This document shows positions 55,417 through 64,000 of a stretch of DNA of 64,000 nucleotides, one piece after another. Source of the stretch: Periplaneta americana (lineage: Eukaryota > Arthropoda > Insecta > Blattodea > Blattidae); assembly GCF_040183065.1 (NCBI RefSeq), contig NC_091120.1, forward strand, positions 14,277,208-14,341,207, read 5' to 3'. The notes below the pieces were generated by a model. That model was not told where the DNA came from, ran no database searches, and worked only from the letters and a program-made list of their open reading frames with translations. A program made the position numbers and the translations under genes. Each line of letters starts with the position of its first letter. The first letter of the stretch is position 1.

Positions 55417-56043
55417 TGGTACACCAACATCAGCCGTTGACATTGCTCGCTGGCCACTAGTCACCGGACCTTACCGAGTCATGTCAAACAAAAGAGAGTC
55501 GAAATGGTGATAGTAAAATTCACTCCATTGGTCAAGTGAAAGGTTTATGCACCTAAACTAACCAAACCTAACCTTCGTATATGCAAGATGTGTATCCGGA
55601 GCAAGAAAGGATCTTCTTGATTTGATCTGGAATGTACACACGAAAATAAATTCAAGTAAGGATCACGCTGCCACTGCATGAGAGGTCCACAAATCCATCA
55701 TATTGCCATAATATTAATAATAATAATCTAATAGTAATTATTTTTATTGCCATGCTTTTAGTACTGTCAATGTCGAAGCTGAGCTGACAAATTGATTAGG
55801 TGCTGATATTCTTATATATTATTATTAACTTCTCACTAGACACCCACATGGGTTCCCAACTTGGGCTGGTACAGTCCAGGACAACTTATACGAGCAAAAG
55901 GGGGAAAAAAAGTTCTTGAACCAAAAACGACAATTTAAAAGCAATTTTCACAGCCTTTGTGAATAAGTAGCTTATTTGGATAGCATACAGTCCATTACAA
56001 TTAGATGATATGACTATTTTCATTTATCACATTTCAAATTTTA

Positions 56044-56208
56044 AGTCAAACAAGGGCCTGGGTTCAAATTCTGGTTGGAACAAGTTACCTGGTTGAGGTT
56101 TATCGAGGTTGGCCCCTGGACCCATTTTGCCGACATTGTCCCCTTCATCTCACTCAAGCTAGATAACCATAGCAGTTGATAAAACATCGTAAAATAACCA
56201 ATTAAAAA
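56044..56208 (+). mobile_element. SINE fragment (family C)
   Basis: GGTTCAAATTCTGGTTGGAA (B box region), GTTACCTGGTTGAGG, GCCCCTGGACCCATTTTGCC and tail ATAACCATAGCAGTTGATAA, then AAATAACC. The A-box part is missing. Confidence 0.6.
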
Positions 56209-56421
56209 ACTCAAACTAATTTATCTATTTATTTAATTGTCACAATTGGTACCACAACCAACAAGTTAAAAGTTAATGTACTGACAGATATAAAATAAAT
56301 ATTTTGTTTCGGTAATGTTTGACACCATTAGCACTAGTGCTGGCAGACATCGCAATTGAATTTTCGAATATATTTAAATTTGATATTTTGCCCTTTTTAT
56401 CAGATCTAGCGTACTCTTAAC

Positions 56422-57218
56422 CAGGGCCGCCGACAGAATTTATGGGCCCCTATGCAATACTGTACTCGGACCCCCCTTGAAAAAAGTAACAATTACAAGT
56501 TACCAGTTATTCTAACCATAGTAATTATTTGCAAAATAAATAAAAGATAACCCCATACACAGAAACGAACTTAAAGATACACACTTTTATTATGTTGAAA
56601 ACTTTTAGCAAAACTTCACATTAGCATAATATATTATATTCATAAAACATTATTCTTAAACACCTGTATTTTCTAACTTGCAGTCCAACATCAACAAACA
56701 ACTCTCCTTGACTTCAATGACGCAAAATCATCAATTATGTCATCAAAATTTAAAGACTTAGCAAGATCGCTCTCCAGACTAAGCCAAGGTTACTCAATTT
56801 ATCTGAATATATTTTTTATTTCCTTCATTTTGCTGAAGAATCTTTCATCATCAGCAACTGTCACAGGAATTTTATAGAATATTGTAATGGTTATACAAAT
56901 ATTTGGAAATAAAGTATCCAGTTTTAATTCCCTCAGACTATTTAGGAGATTCATAGGTTTTAGTGGGGTTAGCCCTAAATTAGAGGCATGAATTATTTAC
57001 ATATGAAGTGATAATTTGTATTAATTCTACTATTGTTGAGTTAATATGTCAAATTTATGTAACAAATATTCTTACAAAATTTTATAGTACCCGTATGTAT
57101 CTACGAATAATTATTCATGATAATAAAAAGTAATCAGACTCACTTAATCTGATAGGCCCTTATTGCTCACGGGCCCATATGCACTCACCCCCTTTGCTCC
57201 CCCTTCTCAGCGGCCCTG
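56422..57218 (-). mobile_element. hAT element (TTF class), 797 bp, 8-bp TSD
   Basis: Termini CAGGGCCGCCGACAGAA and inverted CAGGGCCGCTGAGAAGG; perfect TSD CTCTTAAC at 56414-56421 and 57219-57226. Confidence 0.85.
56690..56945 (-). pseudogene. hAT transposase C-terminal fragment
   Basis: Minus strand: LRELKLDTLFPNICITITIF, YKIPVTVADDERFFSKMKEI, KNIF then SLESDLAKSLNFDDIIDDFA and SLKSRR. The LFPN...IPVTVAxxERxFSKxKxI...IDDFAxxKxRR pattern is that of TTF/ZMYM-like hAT transposases. Stops break it near 56815. Confidence 0.75.
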
Positions 57219-57855
57219 CTCTTAACACAGTCATGCAACTTAGTATATGACATGTTGAAATTTAGTTTTACCTGGAATTCTGCTTTCAACAGCTGATTAT
57301 CACGTCTGTTTATGGGTTTCAATAGACTAAGAGTAAAAGCCCTATCACATAGGACTAAACATTGAAAACAGGCAGTGATAAAGCAAAAGAAACTAGTTTT
57401 AAAGTTCATTATATTTTGTATTTTTTTTAATTTTTTCTACATTATCTTCATTGAGAGTAAAATTTTAAGAAAGCAAATATCTTCATGTAGCGTATCTACA
57501 TAAATACTGAGCTGAGGACCATTAAGCAACATATCTAGGTCACTCCATGTGGTAGAGTTTTCAGAGACATTTAAAAAAAGAAAACTATCAATTGAAAATT
57601 ATATCAATCTGAAAGCTATTGTAAAATATTGTCAAAAAGAAAAGAGATACGCTCAACTCAAACTTCTTTCTCTTTACATTACTCATGCTCAAAAAGTGTT
57701 ACTGGTACTACTCGTAATTGGAAATTATTCTAATTCTGGGATTTTTACCATCCCAGTGAAGTAAAAAAATTCCTCCCGGAAAATAAATATGGTATAATTC
57801 CTGGTCAAGCCCACCAAATCCTGGACAGTTGGGAACCTACACCCATAAATAGTGA

Positions 57856-58699
57856 TACTTCTAGGTCATAATATGGTCAGCACGGCACAGAGACAATTAA
57901 GACAAAATAGGACAAAAACAAGACATAAACATGCATCTAGGTTCTGAGGGACCGAGGTCACTGGATTTGATGCTGTCACTTGCCATAGCAGAGGACTTGT
58001 ACGTTAATACACGAAGAATTACAAGAGGTTTCGAGTTATTTGAAGAAAACTTACTCTACAGCTACTTATCCACCATAAAATATACCATGATCTTCCATGC
58101 ACTGAAACCTATCCCTTCTGGTTAGGGATTTTCTGTTGATTTAATTTATGAATCAAACAGAAGCTTAAAAACTATGAAAAAGACCAATGATTTTTGTTAC
58201 ATGTCCTTTTGGTCATCCCCCATCCCCTATCACCACACAAACTCATTTACTTTGCCATCATCTTGTAGGCCTATTTACTACATTACAAACTACTGGTATC
58301 TACCTAATAGGGACCTATATAGTAGATATTATTTAATAAGTTACTGTACTTGTACCGGTACCAAAAGAGTACCGGTAGCCTAGACTCATAATATGCAACT
58401 TCTAATTACAATGGACCGATCGTAAAAAAAAAAAATATATATATATATCCATCCATCCATCCATCCCTCTTGTACCTGAGGCACTTAATTGTAGATAGCA
58501 AGAAATTGTTACAGAACGAAGTACCATAGCTATAGGGCAGGTTTTCTCCGAGTACTTCGAGTTTACTCTGTCTTTTGTTATTACACTATTACCGATACTC
58601 CATTATGGACATATCATATTGCCTTTGTAATTAAAAATTGGCGTTAATTTTATTAAACTGCTGAAATTCAAATTTTAGCTGTTATATAGTAGGTACCGG
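57856..58699. other. Intergenic DNA upstream of RALBP1
   Basis: No gene recognised; (AT)n at 58433-58448 followed by (CCAT)n at 58449-58466, and several CCGGTACCGG repeats near 58357-58372 and 58695-58710. Confidence 0.45.
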
Positions 58700-58889
58700 T
58701 ACCGGTACATATGTCAAGTAATAGGCAATGTTGTAATTTTGTTTCCATGACGACAAGACTATGGGGGTAGCTGTCATGTCCGATTGTCAGTTGATGTGTG
58801 TGTGGCTGTGTTTATCAGTCTTCCGTGAAGTCCAGTAATGTTTTCTTGACAAAACAAAGAAAGAGACGAGCACGGTGTTTTAAATGAGA
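58700..58889 (+). promoter_or_regulatory. Probable RALBP1 promoter / 5' UTR
   Basis: This segment precedes the first coding exon and is the place for the promoter and 5' UTR. No TATA box or clear initiator was recognised; the call rests only on position. Confidence 0.35.
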
Positions 58890-58974
58890 ATGGAGTTCGA
58901 GAGCCCGGACGTAGAAAAAGATTTTCCGGGTTTATACGCCTCTGAATCCGGAAAGAAGAGTAACGAAAGTGATT
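58890..58974 (+). CDS. RALBP1: RALBP1 first coding exon
   Basis: 28 codons plus one base, ending at donor gtacgt after SGKKSNESD. The alternative start is 58884 (adds Met-Arg). The 5' UTR immediately upstream is less AT-rich than the surroundings. Confidence 0.88.
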
Positions 58975-61790
58975 GTACGTATCTCTTCTCATAGAAATAT
59001 TGAATTTCATTTTGCATTGTTATTTATATTGGTAATAATATGCACAGTAAGGCGAAGGGCACGATGATCCTGTCAAATAGATTATAATACCATAGCAACC
59101 AGTTACGCAAAATATTATTTGAGAAAGTCAATAATGTGTAACTTAACAACATAACCTCAATTGCTAGTACTGCAGACATTTTTCTTGAAATTAGGATAAA
59201 GAAATAATGGGAGAATGAATCATTAATGTAGCAAAAATGTGTTATTTCAATGTTGTGTGGCTACCTACGAAGGGGACCTGAGTTCGATTTCCGATAGAGA
59301 AGTGGAATTTGTTTCTCTCATAGAGAATGGGTAGGTCTACATGTATGGGAGTTTTAACACGTTAATATTGTATGATGATATACTGTATTAGTTTTTTTTC
59401 TATGCTAACAAACATAATTTATCAATACGGCAATTAAATTGTGAATGTTTTGGAATAGGCTAGTTGCATTGCCTTTTTAGTTTTAAATGTGCAAATACAG
59501 ATATGGCCAGGGGCGGCGACAACATAAGGACTCTGTGGACAGGTACACAACACGCCCGGATTTAACTGTGACTGACTTTCGCACCTTCACATTACTCATA
59601 AATATAAAAAATGTGCCGGTAGTAAGAACTTAATCCTTAATTGACATTGTGGGGTCATACACACCCAAGTCAAATTTATAAGTAATGTTTCCTTTATATT
59701 TTTATTTGGAGATCCTTATTACTCTAACTTATAAGTACGCCACACTATGAGCTTTGAGACACAGTCATCGTTATCGTATCAATATTTTTATTATACCTAA
59801 TTAAGATTAAACATCGACTGGGGTACCAGAACGTTAGTTGCGTTAGTGTTCCGAAAGTGGCAGGTTGCTATGAAACTTGTTTTTGGCGATGCAAAGTCTG
59901 ATGCTGTAAACAAGTGGTTTGAAGATAGAGGTGGAGTATGACAGCGTTTTGCCGTCACATCTCCGAACTGTGACAGCTCCGGAAAAATCGCTGTGATAAT
60001 AGCGATTTTGAATAATTTCGAGGGAAAAATTGTTCCGGGGCCGGGAATCGAAACCGGGACCTTTGGTTTAACGTACCAACGCTCTACCAACTGAGCTCCC
60101 CGAGAACTCTACCCGACACCGATCCAATTTTTCCCTCTATATTCACCGACCTCAAAGTGGGCTGACAACCGTCAAGCAACCAACTTCGAGTGCACACTAA
60201 CTCCGTGTGACTTAAATTGTGGTTTTCTGTTAACGAACAGTGACGTGTATTATGCAAATCAAGATTTCAGGTATAACTCCCTGTAAAGTTGATTTGAATA
60301 ATTTCGAGGGAAAAATTGTTCCGGGGCCGGGCATCGAAACCACAATTTAAGTCACACAGAGTTAGTGTGCACTCGAAGTTGGTTGCTTGACAGTTGTCAG
60401 CCCACTTTGAGGTCGGTAGATATAGAGGGAAAAATTGGATCGGTGTCGGGTAGAGTTCCCGGGTAGCTCAGTTGGTAGAGCGTTGGTACGTTAAACCAAA
60501 GGTCCCGGGTTCGATGCCCAGCCCTGGAACAATTTTTCCCTCGAAATTATTCAAATCAACTTTACAGGGAATTATACCTGAAATCTTGATTTGCATAATA
60601 CACATCACTGTTCGTTAACAGAAAACCACAATTTAAGTCACATGGAGTTAGTGTGCACTCGAAGTTGGTTGCTTGACGGTTATCAGCCCTCTTTGAGGTC
60701 TGTGGATATAGAGGGAAAAATTGGATCGGTGTCGGGTAGAGTTCCCGGGTAGCTCAGTTGGTAGAGCGTTGGTATGTTAAACCAAAGGTCCCGGGTTCGA
60801 TGCCCGGCCCCGGAACAATTTTTCCCTCGAAATTATTCAGATCAACTTTACAGGGAGTTATACCTGAAATCTTGATTTGCAATAGCGATTTTGTCACCAG
60901 TGTGATTTTTATGTTTGGATGATTCTTGGCAATTGTGGTGCTCTGTTTCCTGTCTGTAGATTTCTAAGTAGTCTAGAGCGCAACATCATTGCTATCTGCT
61001 TACCTCTAAAGAAACCACGAAGAATACCCATGTTTCTCATCACGAGCCGACAGATGTGTATGTTTATCGCTCTTCTGCAAATTGAATTGAAGAGTGTGAT
61101 CACAAATCGTGTTCAGTCCATTTTTATGAAAGGACTGGACTTGTTCTTTTAGTCGACCTGAGTAGCGCAGTTAGTATAGCGCTGGCATTCTGTGCTCGAG
61201 GTTGCGGGTTCGATCCCGGCCCAGGTCGATGGCATTTAAGCACACTTAAATGCGACAGGCTCATGTCAGTAAATTTACTGGCATGTAAAAGAACTCCTGC
61301 GGGACAAAATTGCAGCACATCCGGCGATGCTGATATAAGCTTGGCAGTTGCGAGCGTCGTTAAATAAAACATAACAATTTAAGTTAGCTTACCTGATGCT
61401 TAAAAAAAATGTTCAAATTGACGACCCTATCAGTTGCCGGCACATTCCACATCTCTTGAACACATTCGTGATCACATGACAGAGCTCTTCTGCCTGCATT
61501 GCTCGAACTTTGCGTTGTATATTGTTTTTGAGTTCGTCGATGGAATCCGGATTATGTGCATACACACTTCCTTTCAAATTCCCTCACACATCAAAGTCAC
61601 AGGAATTTAAAATAGGAGTTCCCCGGAGGACCACAGACCACAGATTACAACTTGGTCACTAAAAAGTGCATTTATTCCTCTCATGAAGATGTTTGCAGTG
61701 TGAGTAATCACATTATTCTGCATAAAATATCCGGATGATTTTACCTTATTTATTAGTTCATTGAAAAAAGAAGTGATTATGGTAATAATG

Positions 61791-61823
<33 letters not shown>

Positions 61824-61942
61824 GTAGTTATTATTATTATTATTGTAGTTATTATTATTATTATTATTATTATTATAGTTATTATTATTGTAGTTATTAT
61901 TATTATTATTATTTTTTTTTTATTGTAATTATTATTATTGTA

Positions 61943-62005
<63 letters not shown>

Positions 62006-62083
62006 GCAGTTTTTATTATTGTAGTTATTGTTATTATTATTATTATCATTATTATTATTTTATTGTAGTTATTATTGTTGTTA

Positions 62084-62134
<51 letters not shown>

Positions 62135-62307
62135 GCTATTATTATCATTATTAAAAATTTAATTTCAGTTAGTGATGATGCCCATGAACGACCATCCAAA
62201 AAGGATCTTCTCATAGGTAAACGTAAAGACAAAAAGGATTCGAAGAAGGACCGAGGATATGCAGCTTTAGAGGGTGAGAGTTCTCCTGAAGAAGATCCAG
62301 AAATGAA
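58890..62307 (+). CDS. RALBP1: RalA-binding protein 1 (Rlip/RLIP76), 5' part, exons 1-2
   Basis: This Ral GTPase effector carries a RhoGAP domain and a Ral-binding coiled coil and links Ral signalling to endocytosis and Rac/Cdc42. Only the N-terminal region is in the window: 58890-58974 joined to 62169-62307 gives MEFESPDVEKDFPGLYASES, a Ser/Asp-rich stretch, a Lys-rich basic tract (GKRKDKKDSKKDRGYAALEG) and ESSPEED. The FPGLY motif and the basic-GYAA-acidic order match animal RALBP1 and insect Rlip N-termini. The RhoGAP domain must lie beyond base 64000 because no later exon was found. The start at 58890 was preferred to the in-frame ATG at 58884: it has A at -3 and G at +4 and begins like insect Rlip. 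A TAA at 58881 closes the frame upstream. Confidence 0.9.
58975..59997. other. RALBP1 intron 1, left part
   Basis: No element recognised except a solitary hAT-like terminus CAGGGGCGGCGACAACA at 59508 without a partner. Confidence 0.4.
60034..60105 (-). tRNA. tRNA-Asn(GTT)-like, unit 1
   Basis: Cloverleaf with D arm AGCTCAGTTGGTAGAGC, anticodon arm TTGGT-ACGTTAA-ACCAA and a T arm containing TTTCGATTCC. Anticodon GTT; position 33 is C instead of T and position 8 is G, so it is probably not functional as a tRNA. Likely a pol III promoter for a SINE-like unit. Confidence 0.6.
60457..60528 (+). tRNA. tRNA-Asn(GTT)-like, unit 2
   Basis: TAGCTCAGTTGGTAGAGC (A box), anticodon arm TTGGT-ACGTTAA-ACCAA, B box GGTTCGATGCC. 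The T stem has one mismatch (CCGGG/CCCAG); position 33 is C. Confidence 0.6.
60743..60814 (+). tRNA. tRNA-Asn(GTT)-like, unit 3 (best cloverleaf)
   Basis: Acceptor TCCCGGG/CCCCGGA with one mismatch, D arm TAGCTCAGTTGGTAGAGC, anticodon arm TTGGT-ATGTTAA-ACCAA with T33 and anticodon GTT, T stem CCGGG/CCCGG perfect. It differs strongly from ordinary eukaryotic tRNA-Asn in acceptor and D arm, so a tRNA-derived retroposon is more likely than a working gene. Confidence 0.6.
61152..61374 (+). mobile_element. tRNA-derived SINE (family B), copy 2
   Basis: GTAGCGCAGTTAGTATAGCG (A box), GGTTCGATCCC (B box), then the same body and GCGTCGTTAAATAAAAC tail as the copy at 27853-28076. Confidence 0.78.
61395..61640 (-). 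pseudogene. Mariner-like transposase C-terminal fragment
   Basis: Minus strand: NLKGSVYAHNPDSIDELKNN, IQRKVRAMQAEELCHVITNV, FKRCGMCRQLIG then stop. This is the end of a mariner/IS630-type transposase (WGxxKxxVYxxxPxxIxELKxxI pattern). Confidence 0.6.
61795..62140. repeat. (TTA)n microsatellite, about 345 bp, imperfect
   Basis: Long TTA/ATT trinucleotide tract with occasional TTGTAG interruptions, ending just before the RALBP1 exon 2 acceptor. Apparent poly-Asn/poly-Ile/poly-Leu frames across it are artefacts. Confidence 0.95.
62169..62307 (+). CDS. RALBP1: RALBP1 second coding exon
   Basis: Acceptor aatttaatttcag. The first two bases complete the split codon; the exon then reads SDDAHERPSKKDLLIGKRKD and RGYAALEGESSPEED and ends AA before gttagt, a plausible donor. 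The frame stays open to a stop at 62333, but that tail (LVLIKNTE) is not family-like. A (TTA)n tract ends only about 30 bp before the acceptor. Confidence 0.87.
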
Positions 62308-62470
62308 GTTAGTATTAATAAAAAATACAGAATAATGATTATTTCAACCTTTTGATTTGAAGATTGTATAGTAGGCAGAATGTACAATGGCAGTTTTAAT
62401 TTATAAAACTTACCACCAGAGTGACCTGCTTAAAATGACAAAGTATACCTAACAAAATGTAATAATTTTA

Positions 62471-62473
<3 letters not shown>

Positions 62474-62525
<52 letters not shown>

Positions 62526-62620
62526 TTTATTTACCTAATCTGACAGGATTAAGATCATAAGACCTTCTCTTCCATCCTATCAGATAGTACACAATAAATA
62601 CAAAGTACAAATAATACAAG
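62474..62620. repeat. (TAA)n followed by a LINE-type tail
   Basis: AATAAT run at 62474-62523, then TATTTATTTACCTAATCTGA, CAGGATTAAG and GACCTTCTCTTCCATCCT, similar to 4510-4625. Confidence 0.55.
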
Positions 62621-62726
62621 AAGAAAATAAACATGCATTTAGAGTAGGCCTGCGTAACAGAAATATACATAAGTTAATTGAAATTATGTGCTGTTATTTA
62701 AATGATATTTCAAAATCTGACTAGAT

Positions 62727-63780
62727 TGTATTGTATTGTATTGTATTGTATTTATTAACATTCCATGGTATTCATACATGCTTACAGCTAGAATATGGAA
62801 CAAGTCAAAAAACTTAATACTAGCCTATTATAAAGTCTTAATTTATAGTCACAGTCTAGATGAAATATATACAGACGAGATTTACAATATAGTCTACTAG
62901 TACAACACATAGTTTTAGTATCAATTTCTTGAAGTGTTATTGAATGCCATGAATTCACCTACAGAATAGAAGGCGTGAGAAATTAGGTACTTCTTTAATT
63001 TGGCCCTAAATAATTTTATGTCTTGAGTTTCATTTTTTATATCGATAGGGAGGCTATTAAACATTTTTATTGCCATATAATGCACTCCTTTTTGATAGCA
63101 CGATAGACTTGCCGATGGAGTATGAAAGTCATTTTTTTGACGTGTATTTATGCTATGAACTGTTGAATTAGTTACAAAGTTTTCACGATTACATATGAGG
63201 AAGATTATTAATGAAAAGATATACTGACAAGCCATGGGCATTATTTGTAGTTTTTTGAAAATAGTCCTACACGATTCCCTAGATTTGGCACCTACTATTA
63301 TTCTAATTACTCTTTTTTGTAATAGAAATATACTGTTACTATCTGTGGAATTTCCCCAGAATATTATTCCAAAACTCATTACCAAGTGGAAGTATGCAAA
63401 GTATATTGTTTTTAAGGTATTGATATTTACTATCTTTTGCATAGATCTAATAGCAAAACATGCTGAATTTAGTTTAGGGGTAATTTCTTTAATATGATTT
63501 TTCCAATTTAACACATTATCGATTTTTAAGCCAAGAAATTTGGTTGTTGTTGTTTCTAATAGGGATCTATTGTTAATTATTGCGCTAGAAGTTTGCGACG
63601 TTGAATTTGGACAGGATTTAAATTGAATTATGTTAGTTTTGTTACAATTTAATACCAATTTATTGACTGAGAACCAGTCACATATTTTGAAGAGAATTTC
63701 CTTTGTTGAAGATTGGAATGTGTTGGAGTTTTTGGCTGTAATTACTATACTTGTGTCATCTGCAAAAGGTTATAATTTAG
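62727..63780 (-). pseudogene. LINE (CR1/Jockey-type) RT thumb and 3' end
   Basis: Starting at 63780 the minus strand reads FADDTSIVITAKNSNTF (the RT catalytic FADD box), SVNKLVLNCNKTNIIQFKS, TKFLGLKIDNVLNWKNHI, YFHLVMSFGIIFWGNSTDSN, LLQKRVIRIIVGAKSRESCR and GVHYMAIKMFNSLPIDIK to a stop at 62921. It ends in an (ATACA)n tail at 62728-62752, as is usual for CR1/L2-type LINEs. The upstream RT is cut off near 63780. Confidence 0.82.
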
Positions 63781-64000
63781 TTACGTCATTTCTTCATATA
63801 AAATAATGATAATGATCTTTATTTGCAAACCAGTTACATCTTCTCCCAACTCTATCTTACGACATGGATTACGTTCAACCCAGACATTGTTGTGAGATTT
63901 TGTGGATAAAGCTACTACAGACAACAGGTTTCTGTTATGTCTCTATTCACATTATCATTATGTCATCTCACATTCAATAACCTCGGTATAATTAAATTAA
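63781..64000. other. RALBP1 intron 2, unannotated
   Basis: No exon or element recognised before the window ends. Confidence 0.4.

Larger units (their letters stand above)
55837..57855. mobile_element. Possible outer TIR element holding a SINE and a hAT
   Basis: GGGTTCCCAAC near 55852 and GTTGGGAACC near 57828 sit inside CACTA...TAGTG ends. Flanks TAACTTCT and ATACTTCT are only roughly duplicated. The minus strand near 57230-57409 reads NRRDNQLLKAEFQVKLNFNM and HDCVKS, perhaps a transposase relic of unknown class. Confidence 0.35.
60011..60880. mobile_element. Composite of inverted and tandem tRNA-like units, 13-bp TSD
   Basis: Units of about 286 bp, each with a tRNA-Asn-like gene and a body containing TTAAGTCACA...GTGTGCACTCGAAGTTGG and GAGGGAAAAATTGGATCGG. 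Order: one full unit on the minus strand, a second minus unit cut inside the tRNA B box near 60345, two plus units, and a partial tail. AATAGCGATTTTG at 59998-60010 and 60881-60893 is a perfect 13-bp duplication, so the whole array appears to have inserted at once into RALBP1 intron 1. Confidence 0.78.

Noticed and set aside
57549..57764. Open frame of 71 codons (FSETFKKRKLSIENYINLKA)
   Set aside because: No recognised domain, no splice context and inside a probable old element; not called a gene.
60034..60814. Three functional tRNA-Asn genes
   Set aside because: Acceptor mismatches, C33 in two copies and the shared repeat body with a TSD favour a tRNA-derived mobile unit; kept as tRNA-like.
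61909..62335. Poly-Asn, poly-Ile and poly-Leu open frames on both strands
   Set aside because: They are translations of the (TTA)n microsatellite; only the exon at 62169-62307 is real.

Overview
The window is a TE-laden piece of an insect chromosome, probably from a large-genome hemimetabolous insect (cockroach or termite-like; this is inferred from repeat style and not proven). Evidence for an animal and insect origin: spliced genes with GT-AG introns of 0.1-12 kb, an AT-rich background, and arthropod-type tRNA-derived SINEs, mariner/Tc1, hAT, Helitron, Penelope-like (PLE), P-superfamily and LINE fragments. No bacterial-style gene organisation is present.

Two host genes can be read, both on the + strand. 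(1) The C-terminal half (524 codons plus stop) of exportin-7 (XPO7/RanBP16) is spread over 11 exons between 873 and 44109; every junction is in phase and the stop is at 44107-44109. (2) The 5' end of RALBP1 (Rlip, the Ral-binding RhoGAP) has a first coding exon at 58890-58974 and a second at 62169-62307; the rest lies beyond the window. About 14.8 kb separates the XPO7 stop from the RALBP1 start, including perhaps a long XPO7 3' UTR (44110 to about 47 kb).

Everything else recognisable is mobile DNA in introns or intergenic space, and many elements can be bounded by target-site duplications (TSDs). 0-10 kb: transposase relic, Helitron, Tc1/mariner-type MITE, inverted PLE with a Harbinger MITE inside it, hAT. 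10-24 kb: pogo/Tigger-like elements, SINEs, composite Helitron, P-superfamily element with a THAP exon, hAT nested in hAT. 23-28 kb: LINE RNase H, palindromic mariner, R2-like LINE. 28-35 kb: two inverted Tc1 copies bracketing XPO7 exons g and h. 36-44 kb: PLE with a GIY-YIG domain, IS630/mariner-type element, LINE RT pieces, Helitron, and LINE with two nested insertions just before the last XPO7 exon. 47-57 kb: inverted PLE dimer with P and TIR elements nested in it, hAT elements, and a SINE split by a hAT that itself holds two more elements. 60-61 kb: a composite of inverted and tandem tRNA-Asn-like units flanked by one 13-bp TSD. 61.8-64 kb: a long (TTA)n tract against RALBP1 exon 2, and a LINE RT end.

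The most noteworthy signals are hammerhead-ribozyme-like motifs in all five PLE terminal arms, the inverted-dimer organisation of PLE insertions with single TSDs, the tRNA-like composite, and a P/THAP transposon family with 7-bp TSDs.
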